DNA from: Deltaproteobacteria bacterium UBA5756
GTDB lineage: Bacteria; Desulfobacterota; Syntrophorhabdia; Syntrophorhabdales; Syntrophorhabdaceae
Length of the DNA stretch: 8,103 nucleotides
Assembly: GCA_002418985.1 (NCBI GenBank)
Contig: DIFE01000055.1
Location: 1-8,103 of the forward strand
Direction of reading: 5' to 3'
The position numbers were made by a program, and so were the translations under genes. Positions 1 through 6,490 of this stretch are shown here, in pieces. Positions within the stretch are counted from its first letter, which is position 1, and every line of letters begins with the position of its first letter. The notes below the pieces were generated by a model. The model saw nothing but the letters and a program-made list of their open reading frames with translations, was not told where the DNA came from and searched no databases.

Positions 1-34
1 AAGTAGGTGGTGGATTTGGGTCGCGTGACCGTTC

Positions 35-63
35 TTGTCGAATCGCATTGCCTGTGATATCCT
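35..63 (+). promoter_or_regulatory. Candidate sigma-70 promoter for acdAB
   Basis: A TTGTCG hexamer (35-40) and a TATCCT hexamer (58-63) are separated by 17 nt. Each matches the consensus at four of six positions. A start near position 70 would give a leader of about 60 nt before acdA. The rest of 1-128 shows no recognisable gene tail, so nothing else can be said about it. A match this loose can occur by chance. Confidence 0.3.
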
Positions 64-128
64 TGTCAGGAAACCCTTACGACAGCAGGCAACACTGAGG
101 AACGCACATAAAAGCTTAGGGTGAAATC

Positions 129-1496
129 ATGGATCTCCTGAAGCTCTTTCAACCGAAGACAATGGCCGTCATAGGCGTATCCCTCACAAATGAATCCCAT
201 CCCGCAAATGTCATCTTCAACAAAAATAACTTAAGACAACGGGTAAGGGTCTTTGCCGTGAACAACCGCGGAGGTGAACTGCGCGGCGAAAAGGTCTATG
301 AAGACATATCCCATGTACCCGGGCAGGTCGACCTGGTTGTGATCGCCACAAAGGCGCACCTCGTGCCCGACGTACTGTCCGAATGTGTACAGGCCGGGGC
401 AGGAGCGGGGATAATCATATCCGGGGGATTCGCGGAAACAGGCCGCAAAGATCTCCAGGACAGCGCCAGGGCCATTGCGACGGAAGGCGGCTTTCCCTTC
501 GTCGGCCCCAACTGTCTGGGTATTTACTCTCCTCCCTATCTCGACACCTTCTTCATCCCCAGCGAACGGATCGTGAGACCCGAGCAGGGCAAGGTTGCCC
601 TGGTGAGCCAGAGCGGCGGCGTCCTTGTGGACCACATGGTAAAATGCGCGGCCGAAGGTGTGGGCGTTTCAGCCGCCGTAAGTATCGGCAACAAGGCTAT
701 GGTGAGAGAAATCGACCTCATCAGGTACTTTTCCGAGGATCCCGGGACCTCCGTTATAACTTTTTACGTGGAGGGCTTCGATGAAAATGAAGGCCGGCAG
801 TTCGTTACGGCGGCGGGCGAGTGTCCCAAGCCGATCATCATCATGAAGGCAGGCAAGTCATCGGAAGGGACAAAGGCCGTGAAGAGTCACACCGCTTCCA
901 TGGCCGGCGATTACGCGGTCTTTTCATCGGCAATGTCCCAGTACGGTATCGTGGAAGCAACGGATGAGTTTGAGCTCATCTCCTTTGCCGAGGCCTTAAG
1001 CTGTTACCCCGGGTCTATCGAAGGCAGGGTAGCCGTTGTGACCGGCAGCGGCGGTCACGGAGCACTCTGTGTCGATGCGTGCGCCGCCCACGGTCTTACG
1101 GTACCCGGGCTCGGTGAGACCGCGCAGGGCGAGTTGCGCGACCAGGTCTCCCCGGTCATACGGGATATAGCCTCCTTCAGAAATCCCATCGACTTGACGG
1201 GCAGTTCCGTGGACGACGACTTTGCGGCTGTCTTGCGCTACCTCAGCAGGAGGCAGGATATCGATTGCATCATCGCCCTTCTGTTGCCTTATCTTCCGGG
1301 CATAAGCACGGACCTCGGAGCCCGGATCGGTATGATCTACCAGCAGGAGAAAAAACCGATTATCGCTTACGTTCCCCACGTTGAAAAATACTGGATGCTC
1401 ATCGAAGGATTCATGCTGAATGATGTGCCCGTTGCACATTCCGTGGAAGACGCCGTCCACATGGCCGAGGCACTAAAGAGGCACAGGTCATGGTAA
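129..1496 (+). CDS. acdA: ADP-forming acetate/acyl-CoA ligase, alpha subunit
   Basis: This is the CoA-binding, phosphohistidine-carrying subunit of an ADP-forming acyl-CoA synthetase. The cytosolic enzyme converts acyl-CoA, ADP and phosphate to the free acid, CoA and ATP, and is reversible. The 455-residue protein starts with a Rossmann CoA-binding domain (MAVIGVS at 12-18). It continues through GPNCLG (126-131) and SQSG (160-163) to SHTASMAG (253-260), where His254 aligns with the phosphorylated histidine of the family. GSGGHG (306-311) and NPIDLTG (352-358) mark the third domain. The start is supported by AGGGTG five nucleotides upstream of the ATG. The length fits a stand-alone alpha subunit; the ATP-grasp part is encoded by the next gene, which overlaps by 7 nt. 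The acyl substrate (acetate, aryl or branched acids) cannot be read from the sequence, and a protein-acetyltransferase relative is excluded by the missing GNAT domain. Confidence 0.93.
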   Translation: MDLLKLFQPKTMAVIGVSLTNESHPANVIFNKNNLRQRVRVFAVNNRGGELRGEKVYEDISHVPGQVDLVVIATKAHLVPDVLSECVQAGAGAGIIISGGFAETGRKDLQDSARAIATEGGFPFVGPNCLGIYSPPYLDTFFIPSERIVRPEQGKVALVSQSGGVLVDHMVKCAAEGVGVSAAVSIGNKAMVREIDLIRYFSEDPGTSVITFYVEGFDENEGRQFVTAAGECPKPIIIMKAGKSSEGTKAVKSHTASMAGDYAVFSSAMSQYGIVEATDEFELISFAEALSCYPGSIEGRVAVVTGSGGHGALCVDACAAHGLTVPGLGETAQGELRDQVSPVIRDIASFRNPIDLTGSSVDDDFAAVLRYLSRRQDIDCIIALLLPYLPGISTDLGARIGMIYQQEKKPIIAYVPHVEKYWMLIEGFMLNDVPVAHSVEDAVHMAEALKRHRSW

Positions 1497-2170
1497 CCCG
1501 TGAAATGCAGAACATCCTTGCCGATGCCCGGGAACACGGCTGGGTCATGGAGCCTCAGGCAAAAAGGTTCTTCGCCCTCGCCGGCCTTGATGTCCCCCGG
1601 GGCGGATTGGCGAGAACGCCTGAAGAGGCCGGGCAGATCGCCGGGGTCACGGGGTACCCCGTCGTTGCCAAAGTAGTGTCGCCCGCAATCATCCACAAAT
1701 CCGATATCGGCGGAGTTGTGACTGGTCTCGCGAACAGGGAAGATCTGGAAGAGACTTTTTCGCGCCTGTCCAAAACGGAGGGATTTGAAGGTCTGCTCGT
1801 TGAAGAACAGTTGGAAGGCATCGAGGTGATTATCGGCGCAAAGATCGACCGCCAGTTCGGCCCCGTCATCCTTATGGGCCTCGGCGGCACCATGGCGGAG
1901 ATCTATGGCGATGTGGCCCTGAGAATGGCACCCGTTACCGAACGGGACGTATCTTCAATGGTTGGCGGTCTCAGGGGAAAGGTGCTCTTCACGGGGTACA
2001 GGGGGTCGAGGCCGCCTGACATGGGGGCCCTCACCGCGCTTGTCACTGCCTTCTCAATCATTATTGAGGAGATAGGCGACATGATCGATTCGGTTGACCT
2101 CAACCCCGTCTTGTGTTCATGGAAAAGATGCACTGTTGCCGATGCGAGGATCATGCTGAAAAAATCATGA
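1490..2170 (+). CDS. acdB: ADP-forming acetate/acyl-CoA ligase, beta subunit (ATP-grasp)
   Basis: This is the nucleotide-binding partner of the upstream alpha subunit. It passes phosphate from the alpha histidine to ADP. The 226 residues match a stand-alone ATP-grasp_5 subunit in length. A helical N-terminus carries AKRFFALAGL (24-33), followed by YPVVAKVVSPAIIHKSDIGG (57-76). His69 there corresponds to the second phosphorylated histidine described in archaeal ADP-forming acetyl-CoA synthetases. The stretch GAKIDRQFGPVILMGLGG (116-133) and DLNPV (203-207) complete the ATP-grasp and metal-binding pattern. The ATG lies inside the last codons of acdA, with AGAGG (1477-1481) eight nucleotides upstream, so translational coupling is expected and gives equal subunit amounts. 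In many bacteria the two subunits are one fused polypeptide; here they are separate. Confidence 0.92.
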   Translation: MVTREMQNILADAREHGWVMEPQAKRFFALAGLDVPRGGLARTPEEAGQIAGVTGYPVVAKVVSPAIIHKSDIGGVVTGLANREDLEETFSRLSKTEGFEGLLVEEQLEGIEVIIGAKIDRQFGPVILMGLGGTMAEIYGDVALRMAPVTERDVSSMVGGLRGKVLFTGYRGSRPPDMGALTALVTAFSIIIEEIGDMIDSVDLNPVLCSWKRCTVADARIMLKKS

Positions 2171-2197
2171 TCCCCGGGAGAATGACGACCCGCGGTT

Positions 2198-2245
2198 GGC
2201 GGAGGCGGTCGACGCCTGAAGGATCAGGCCTCAGCCGCCGCCTTT
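2198..2245 (+). terminator. Possible terminator of acdAB, inside the 3' end of the PC4-like gene
   Basis: GGCGGAGGC (2198-2206) can pair with GCCT (2228-2231) plus CCGCC (2235-2239), with a 3-nt bulge, and GCCTTTT follows. The loop is long (about 21 nt) and contains a smaller AGGCG/CGCCT hairpin (2203-2207 with 2213-2217) that competes with it. The site sits in the 53-nt convergent gap and runs into the end of the opposite gene. The structure is imperfect and the T run short, so this is a weak call. Confidence 0.28.
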
Positions 2246-2457
2246 TCCCTGGCTTTTTTCATCGCTTCGTTAAGAAGGTCTACAAGACTCGCGACCTGAT
2301 CGGGGCTGATGGTAACACCGTCCGGTGTCGCCATCAGTTCGCCGTCAGTCAATACCTTGTAAATTCTGCAATCGATGGATCTTGTGCCCTTGAACTTGTC
2401 CAGAATCTCTACGACAAGGCGTTCACGAACGCCCGTGGAAAGTTTTCCTACCAGCAT
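2224..2457 (-). CDS. PC4/p15-like single-stranded nucleic-acid-binding protein
   Basis: This 77-residue protein resembles the transcriptional coactivator p15/PC4 fold, a small strand-rich dimer that binds single-stranded DNA or RNA. The diagnostic pattern is a strand (RLVVEILDKF, 13-22), then the FKG turn (22-24), SIDCRIYKV (27-35), DGELMATPDGVTIS (38-51) and a helix from SPDQVASLVDLL (51-62). This follows the family order FKG / IDIRKYY / GE-KPT-KGI-L / helix. The C-terminal tail (66-77) is a charged Lys/Ala/Glu helix. The start is clear: a strong AAGGGGGG Shine-Dalgarno lies directly upstream, beginning next to the stop codon of the helicase gene 13 nt away, so the two are co-transcribed and probably translationally coupled. 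A role in RNA or ssDNA handling together with the helicase is inference. Fold assignment comes from motif recognition only. Confidence 0.75.
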   Translation of the reverse strand: MLVGKLSTGVRERLVVEILDKFKGTRSIDCRIYKVLTDGELMATPDGVTISPDQVASLVDLLNEAMKKAREKAAAEA

Positions 2458-2470
2458 CTTCCCCCCTTCT

Positions 2471-3691
2471 TTAGGACCGTTTGAAATGTCCCCTGTTTGA
2501 CGGTTTATACGTAATCCGGCGTTTATTCATAACCTTTACCGGTACGGTGAATTCGTCCTCGGGAGAAAGCGGGGCATGGCGTTTTATCGTTGTCTTCGCA
2601 TAGGTCTGTATGTCCCTGAGCTTCCCCATCTCCGTGGGCAGCACAAGGGTGAAGGCATGTCCCGCCTTTCCCATCCGTGCCGTCCTGCCTATCCTGTGCA
2701 CGTAATACTCATCGTCGCGCGGGACGTCGTAATTAATGACCGCATCAACGTCCCTGACGTCAATACCGCGGGCTGCGACGTCGGTGGCCACCAGGATGGT
2801 CGGGATGGTCGAGTGCCCTCTCCTGAATTTCGACATCACGCGGTCTCGCTGTGACTGGGCCATGTCGCCGTGGATGCTTTCCGTATCGTAACCCAGGGCC
2901 TTGAGATTCCTCGCCACCTCATCGACACATCTCTTGGTGTTGCAGAAAATAAGCGATGATGAAAAATTATAAGTATCAACGACTTTTCTGAGCAAATTGA
3001 GCTTCTTGCCCGGTCTCACCTCGATGTAGCTCTGATCCACCTCAGCGACGGTCAATTCGTCACCGACAACTTTAACCACCGAGGGGTTCTTCTGATACTT
3101 CGCGGCCAGCCTGCGGATACTCTCCGGCATTGTGGCAGAAAAAAGAAGTGTTTGCCTGCCCGCCGATGTTGCGTCGAGGATCGTCTCAATGTCTTCAAGG
3201 AAGCCCATATTGAGCATCTCGTCGGCCTCGTCAAGGACAACTTTCGTGACTGTTCCCAGCTTGATCGTTCTCCGCTTCATGTGGTCCAGCATTCTGCCCG
3301 GCGTGCCCACTACAATGTGGACGCCTTTTTTCAAGCTTGCGATCTGGGGCCGAATTGACTGTCCGCCGTAAACAGGGATGATGATGATATCCTTCCTGTA
3401 CCGCGCGAGCTTTCTGATCTCGCCCGCGACCTGGATTGCCAGTTCCCTGGTCGGACACAGGACAAGCGCGTCGGTTTGTCTGCTTTTCGCATCGATCAAC
3501 TCGATGAGAGGAATGCCGAAGGCCGCGGTCTTTCCCGTTCCGGTCTGCGCCTGACCGATAATGTCCATGCCTTCAAGGACAAGGGGAATGGATTGTTCCT
3601 GAATGGGGCTTAATTCATCGAACCCCATGTTGTCCAGTGCTTTCTGCACCATTTTGGACAGATGTAGCTTTTCAAATTTCGTTTCTTGCAT
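2471..3691 (-). CDS. DEAD-box ATP-dependent RNA helicase
   Basis: This is a compact 406-residue RNA helicase of superfamily 2, which remodels RNA duplexes or RNA-protein complexes. All core motifs are present in order: Q motif (F6 to Q31), AQTGTGKT (48-55), PTRELA (80-85), GG (109-110), TPGR (130-133), DEAD (154-157), SAT (185-187), LIFCNTK (247-253), ATDVAARGID (302-311) and HRIGRTAR (332-339). Only about 67 residues follow, ending in a basic tail (KVMNKRR, SNRGHFKRS). There is no separate RNA-binding domain of the DbpA or CsdA type, which makes it closest in layout to RhlE-like minimal helicases. The frame is open 40 codons further upstream to 3811, but I chose the ATG at 3691: GGAGAG lies just before it, the protein then begins at the expected Q-motif distance, and the upstream extension overlaps the likely promoter. 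It is followed immediately by the PC4-like gene. Confidence 0.92.
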   Translation of the reverse strand: MQETKFEKLHLSKMVQKALDNMGFDELSPIQEQSIPLVLEGMDIIGQAQTGTGKTAAFGIPLIELIDAKSRQTDALVLCPTRELAIQVAGEIRKLARYRKDIIIIPVYGGQSIRPQIASLKKGVHIVVGTPGRMLDHMKRRTIKLGTVTKVVLDEADEMLNMGFLEDIETILDATSAGRQTLLFSATMPESIRRLAAKYQKNPSVVKVVGDELTVAEVDQSYIEVRPGKKLNLLRKVVDTYNFSSSLIFCNTKRCVDEVARNLKALGYDTESIHGDMAQSQRDRVMSKFRRGHSTIPTILVATDVAARGIDVRDVDAVINYDVPRDDEYYVHRIGRTARMGKAGHAFTLVLPTEMGKLRDIQTYAKTTIKRHAPLSPEDEFTVPVKVMNKRRITYKPSNRGHFKRS

Positions 3692-3801
3692 GTACTCTCC
3701 ATAAAAGAATGTGTTGCCGCTTTTGCCCGCCCGGCATTCGACCATTCTTTTTTGGTTTGTTAAACGATGGCAGAGCTGAGAGGATCTAAGTAGCTGGGAG
3801 C

Positions 3802-3810
3802 ATATTACCA
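3802..3810 (-). promoter_or_regulatory. Extended -10 promoter candidate for the helicase operon
   Basis: Read on the minus strand, TGGTAATAT forms an extended -10 (TG-N-TAATAT) in an AT-rich patch. No convincing -35 box stands at normal spacing; a TTTTCA (3820-3825) is too close. Transcription starting near 3795 would leave a leader of roughly 100 nt before the chosen ATG at 3691. That is consistent with rejecting the longer reading frame. Confidence 0.35.
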
Positions 3811-3843
3811 CAAAACTATTGAAAAAACACCTTAATTGTTATG

Positions 3844-3940
3844 GAAGACCGTCGCGGGGTTCGGGTTTCGGACAAGAGAAAAGAAAGGCTTTCTATTCTC
3901 TAACGTGAAACCTTGAGACCCGATATCTGAAACGGTCTTC
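3844..3940. repeat. Nested imperfect palindrome of about 97 bp
   Basis: Three inverted-repeat pairs nest inside each other. GAAGACCGT (3844-3852) pairs with ACGGTCTTC (3932-3940). After 8-nt internal loops on both sides, TCGGGT (3861-3866) pairs with ACCCGA (3918-3923). At the centre, AGAGAA (3875-3880) pairs with TTCTCT (3896-3901) and, past one A/A mismatch, AGAAAG continues against CTTTCT. An alternative pairing GGTTTC/GAAACC (3864-3869 with 3907-3912) is possible. The outer arm ends on the stop codon of the serine hydrolase gene. It may end that transcript on the minus strand, or be a dispersed palindromic element. There is no T run on either side, so a simple intrinsic terminator is unlikely. 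Confidence 0.55.
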
Positions 3941-5169
3941 TATTTCCCGTGTTTCCTGTAAAGTTCTTCCGCCAGAGCGGCCAGGGCTTCGTTGGCCTTT
4001 TCGCCGCCGATGTTGGTCATCAGCACCATGGCGAATTCATTGTTCGGGTTAAAGAAGATCAGGGCAAGGTTCATACCGTTCGAACCGGCGTGATAGATGA
4101 GGGGTTCCCTGGCCCAGGCAAATTTCACCTCACCCCAGCCGAGAGCGTAGCGGCCATGAGAAGGCGTGCCGGGGGCAGCGCTCTTCATTTCAGGGACGTC
4201 GATGACGGCAGCCCTGAGCTTCACCAGTGTTTCGGGGCGAACAAGGCGTGGTCCCTGCTTTCCCGCTGATGCGTTCCACGCCGCCCACCTGGCAAAATCC
4301 TGCACGGACATGTGCGCGGTACCCGCCGGTCCGAGAACGAGAGGATTGTCCGAAAAAACACCCGAAAGCATCGGTTTGACCTTGCCATCGACCATCTTGT
4401 GCGGCAATGGAGCATCGGTCCTGCCGACGGTGGACTGGGGGCCGAGTCCGCCTGATTTAAGCTTCAGAGGGGTGAAGACCCTCTCGACCATGAGTTCTTC
4501 CCACGACCTTCCGGCAACGCGTTCGATCATGGCGCCCACCATAATGTACCCCATATTCGAATAGGCGAATCGCCTCCGCGGGGCAGCGGCTATCGGCCGG
4601 CTGACCCACTTTGTAAGCATCCAGTAGCGAGCATCGTTCAGGTTATCGTTTTCTCGACTGAACGACTCCATAATAAGCCGGGTGAAGAGGGGTTCGTCGT
4701 CGCCGGGCATACCGCTGGAATGGGAGAGCAGCTGTTCCAGGGTTATGGAGCCCATGCCGGGGGCCATCACCCTCTTTAGTTCGGGAAAAACCTCTTCCAC
4801 CGACGAATCCCAGCGAAGTTTACCTTCTTCGACATACATCGCGGCGATGAGGGCCGTCATTGCCTTGGTGTCGGAGCCGATGTGAAACCGGTCGCCCGTT
4901 GTCACGGGAATCTTCTGTCCCACCCTTCTCGTCCCCACGGTGCCGATGGAAATGATCCTCCCGTCTTTCACCACCGCGGCTCCGAGGGCAGGAAGACCGT
5001 ATTTTTCGAGGTAGGGTTCCAACGCCGGGCCAAGCGATTCAGGGCCCTTCGCCACGATCTTCGTCTTCTCGGCCATAACTCTCTGGGCACAGGCATCGGT
5101 TGCCGCGACGCCGGCAATCAATGTCACAACACAGAAGGACAGACAGAACAGCTTCATTCTTTTCATCAT
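3940..5169 (-). CDS. Exported serine hydrolase, beta-lactamase/PBP fold (class C-like)
   Basis: This is a 409-residue periplasmic or exported serine hydrolase of the beta-lactamase family (Pfam PF00144 type), which includes class C beta-lactamases, D-alanyl-D-alanine carboxypeptidases and esterases. The N-terminus is a signal peptide: basic MMKRMK, a hydrophobic stretch (7-23) and an A-C-A signal peptidase I site (cleavage after Ala28). The catalytic S-x-x-K motif is SDTK (Ser99, Lys102). The second motif is YSN (203-205) and the third HAG (360-362), replacing the KTG of true class C enzymes as is common in esterase-like members. AAGGGGGT lies eight nucleotides before the first ATG; the next codon is also ATG. 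The gene stands alone, divergent from fbp. Substrate cannot be told, and antibiotic resistance should not be assumed. Confidence 0.88.
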   Translation of the reverse strand: MMKRMKLFCLSFCVVTLIAGVAATDACAQRVMAEKTKIVAKGPESLGPALEPYLEKYGLPALGAAVVKDGRIISIGTVGTRRVGQKIPVTTGDRFHIGSDTKAMTALIAAMYVEEGKLRWDSSVEEVFPELKRVMAPGMGSITLEQLLSHSSGMPGDDEPLFTRLIMESFSRENDNLNDARYWMLTKWVSRPIAAAPRRRFAYSNMGYIMVGAMIERVAGRSWEELMVERVFTPLKLKSGGLGPQSTVGRTDAPLPHKMVDGKVKPMLSGVFSDNPLVLGPAGTAHMSVQDFARWAAWNASAGKQGPRLVRPETLVKLRAAVIDVPEMKSAAPGTPSHGRYALGWGEVKFAWAREPLIYHAGSNGMNLALIFFNPNNEFAMVLMTNIGGEKANEALAALAEELYRKHGK

Positions 5170-5202
5170 CAGGCAAACCCCCTTGGTGCGCGTATTTCAG
5201 AC

Positions 5203-5229
5203 GATATAACAGGGGCACTGGCTTGTAAA
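5203..5229 (-). promoter_or_regulatory. Candidate promoter of the serine hydrolase gene
   Basis: On the minus strand, TTTACA (5224-5229) is followed after 15 nt by TATATC (5203-5208). The -10 box is preceded by TGT, giving an extended -10. The spacer is short, so the extended -10 would have to compensate. Transcription would start near 5197 and leave a leader of about 27 nt containing the AAGGGGGT ribosome site. Confidence 0.35.
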
Positions 5230-5264
5230 GCAAAAAGCTTGAAGAGGGCGCAGCTGGAAACAAG

Positions 5265-5300
5265 TAAGTCCTATAGGCCGTATAAGACTTATAGGACCTA
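5265..5300. repeat. Imperfect 18-bp tandem repeat made of palindromes
   Basis: Two 18-bp units (5265-5282 and 5283-5300) agree at 14 positions. The first holds the palindrome CCTATAGG (5270-5277). TATAAG-A-CTTATA (5281-5293) is a perfect dyad across the junction. GTCCTATA (5268-5275) and TATAGGAC (5290-5297) form an 8-bp inverted repeat. AGGACC (5293-5298) can also pair with GGTCCT (5312-5317). Repeats built on CCTATAAG/CTTATAGG words are, from general familiarity, often dispersed in spacers of deltaproteobacterial genomes; that comparison was not tested here. Confidence 0.6.
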
Positions 5301-5317
5301 TTAAGAACCCGGGTCCT

Positions 5318-5377
5318 GAGGCCGGCGGGGACAGCATGCAGGCGGGATGGCTTTCTTGTCCGAAACCGGCCTCTTTT
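5318..5377 (+). ncRNA. Hairpin with TTTT tail in the divergent spacer (terminator or small RNA end)
   Basis: GAGGCCGG (5318-5325) pairs perfectly with CCGGCCTC (5366-5373). Inside it GGACA (5329-5333) pairs with TGTCC (5357-5361) across a small asymmetric internal loop, and TTTT (5374-5377) follows. The form is that of an intrinsic terminator on the plus strand, but no plus-strand gene lies upstream between here and the hydrolase. It could end a short RNA beginning in the tandem repeat to its left, act as an insulator before the fbp promoter, or be part of a repeat element. Confidence 0.35.
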
Positions 5378-5379
5378 CA

Positions 5380-5409
5380 TTGACTTGGCTACCCCAAACC
5401 TCATATACT
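5380..5409 (+). promoter_or_regulatory. Sigma-70-type promoter of fbp
   Basis: TTGACT (5380-5385) and TATACT (5404-5409) each match the consensus at five of six positions and are 18 nt apart. The expected transcription start near 5416 leaves a leader of about 40 nt with GAGGT before the ATG at 5455. The promoter lies inside the upstream extension of the reading frame (open from 5347), which argues that the extension is not translated. Confidence 0.65.
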
Positions 5410-5454
5410 TCACGGGTACACACACCACCGCGATCTTCCGCCAAAGAGGTACTC

Positions 5455-6432
5455 ATGGAACTCGAACAGACATTTATGAATTTTCTCCTCCGCCACCAGG
5501 AGCGGCACAACAGGACGTATCACTTTCTTATCCTTATGGACGCCATCATAAGCGCGGCAAAACATATCGAGTACTACTACATCACCGGTGCGCTCAAGGG
5601 CAATCTCGGCCAGGCCGGAAAGGTAAACGTTCAGGGCGAGGACGTGATGCACATGGATGACATCGCCCATGAGATCATCATCCACTACCTGAGGACAACG
5701 GGACGCGTCATCAGGGCCGTCAGCGAGGAATCCGAGGAGATCATCTCCCTGAACGAAAACGAGGGGCGTTATTTCATGTACTTCGATCCTCTCGATGGGT
5801 CCTCCAATGTCTGCCATGGCCTTCCCGTAGGCTTCCTTTTCGGGATAGCAAAACGGAACCTGGACGGCACTGAAGATTTTCACCTCAGGGCCGGGAAAGA
5901 TTACATAGCCGCCGGTATGTTCGTCATTCCCACGGGGACCCTCACCATTGCATTCAGGGAGGCGGGAACGTGGCGTTTCCAAATGGATGAGACCATGAAT
6001 TACGTAAAACCCGTCAGGATAACCCTCCCTGGCACCCCGGATACCTGGGAGCTCTCATTTAACGCCACCAATCGCTACACGTACAGGAAGGTGGTGCAGG
6101 ACTGGGTAGACAGGAACGAGCGAAGATACACGTTCCGTTACCTCGGCGCCCTGGCCGGCGATTTTCATCGAATCCTGACAAACGGAGGGATGTTCATGTA
6201 CCCCGCCATCGTCAACCATACCGATCCCGCGAAGAACAGGCCCGAGGGGAAACTGCGCCTGATGTACGAGGCATCCGTGGTGGCCTTCATGTGCCGGGAA
6301 GCAGGCGGGGACGCGGTCGACGAGCACGGCACCCCCATCCTCGAAATCGAACCGAAAGACCATCATCAGAGAACGGCTCTCTACGTCGGATCGAAAGCAC
6401 TGGTAGATGATATCGCCGGAGTACTTCGATAA
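5455..6432 (+). CDS. fbp: Fructose-1,6-bisphosphatase, class I
   Basis: This cytosolic enzyme hydrolyses fructose-1,6-bisphosphate to fructose-6-phosphate, the committed step of gluconeogenesis, and needs divalent metal. The 325-residue protein has the class I layout. NVQGED (58-63) follows the N-terminal helices. The metal site EESEE (91-95) and FDPLDGSSN (110-118) come next. The sugar-phosphate region includes GKLRLMYE (265-272), with Glu272 at the metal-ligand position, and H-QRTALYVGS (304-313) lies near the C-terminus. Length is typical of the family. The ATG at 5455 is preferred over an in-frame one at 5347: GAGGT is correctly spaced before it, a strong promoter sits between the two, and the protein then starts as other family members do. 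A YajD-type HNH gene follows after 58 nt and is probably on the same transcript. Allosteric AMP control could not be judged. Confidence 0.93.
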   Translation: MELEQTFMNFLLRHQERHNRTYHFLILMDAIISAAKHIEYYYITGALKGNLGQAGKVNVQGEDVMHMDDIAHEIIIHYLRTTGRVIRAVSEESEEIISLNENEGRYFMYFDPLDGSSNVCHGLPVGFLFGIAKRNLDGTEDFHLRAGKDYIAAGMFVIPTGTLTIAFREAGTWRFQMDETMNYVKPVRITLPGTPDTWELSFNATNRYTYRKVVQDWVDRNERRYTFRYLGALAGDFHRILTNGGMFMYPAIVNHTDPAKNRPEGKLRLMYEASVVAFMCREAGGDAVDEHGTPILEIEPKDHHQRTALYVGSKALVDDIAGVLR

Positions 6433-6490
6433 AAGCAAACGAGCGCCGGGGGCAGGAAACAGCAGCAAAACGACGTTACGGAGGAGGAAA

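Noticed and set aside
996..1460. Minus-strand frame of 154 codons opposite acdA
   Set aside because: A shadow of a conserved gene with biased third positions; the translated sequence has no family features.
2113..2484. Plus-strand frame of 123 codons across the convergent junction
   Set aside because: It overlaps the end of acdB in another frame and is antisense to the whole PC4-like gene, which has the better ribosome site and family pattern.
3692..3811. In-frame N-terminal extension of the helicase by 40 residues
   Set aside because: It overlaps the likely promoter, has no helicase-like sequence, and the ATG at 3691 has a good GGAGAG ribosome site and gives the usual family N-terminus.
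3875..3901. Intrinsic terminator for the hydrolase gene
   Set aside because: The stem is AT-rich, contains a mismatch, and is not followed by a T run in either direction.
5265..5300. CRISPR-like array
   Set aside because: Two adjoining imperfect 18-bp units with no spacers between them and no cas genes nearby; this is a tandem palindromic repeat.
4882..5304. Plus-strand frame of 140 codons opposite the hydrolase and into the spacer
   Set aside because: It is antisense to the hydrolase signal peptide region, and its C-terminal Tyr/Lys/Pro-rich end is simply the translated tandem repeat at 5265-5300.
5347..5454. In-frame N-terminal extension of fructose-1,6-bisphosphatase by 36 residues
   Set aside because: The best promoter in the window (5380-5409) lies within it, and the downstream ATG has a well-spaced GAGGT and fits the family start.
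6407..6490. Upstream start of the HNH gene inside fbp
   Set aside because: The GGAGGAGG site directly before 6491 and the resulting YajD-like length favour the later start; the extension overlaps the end of fbp and has no recognisable sequence.
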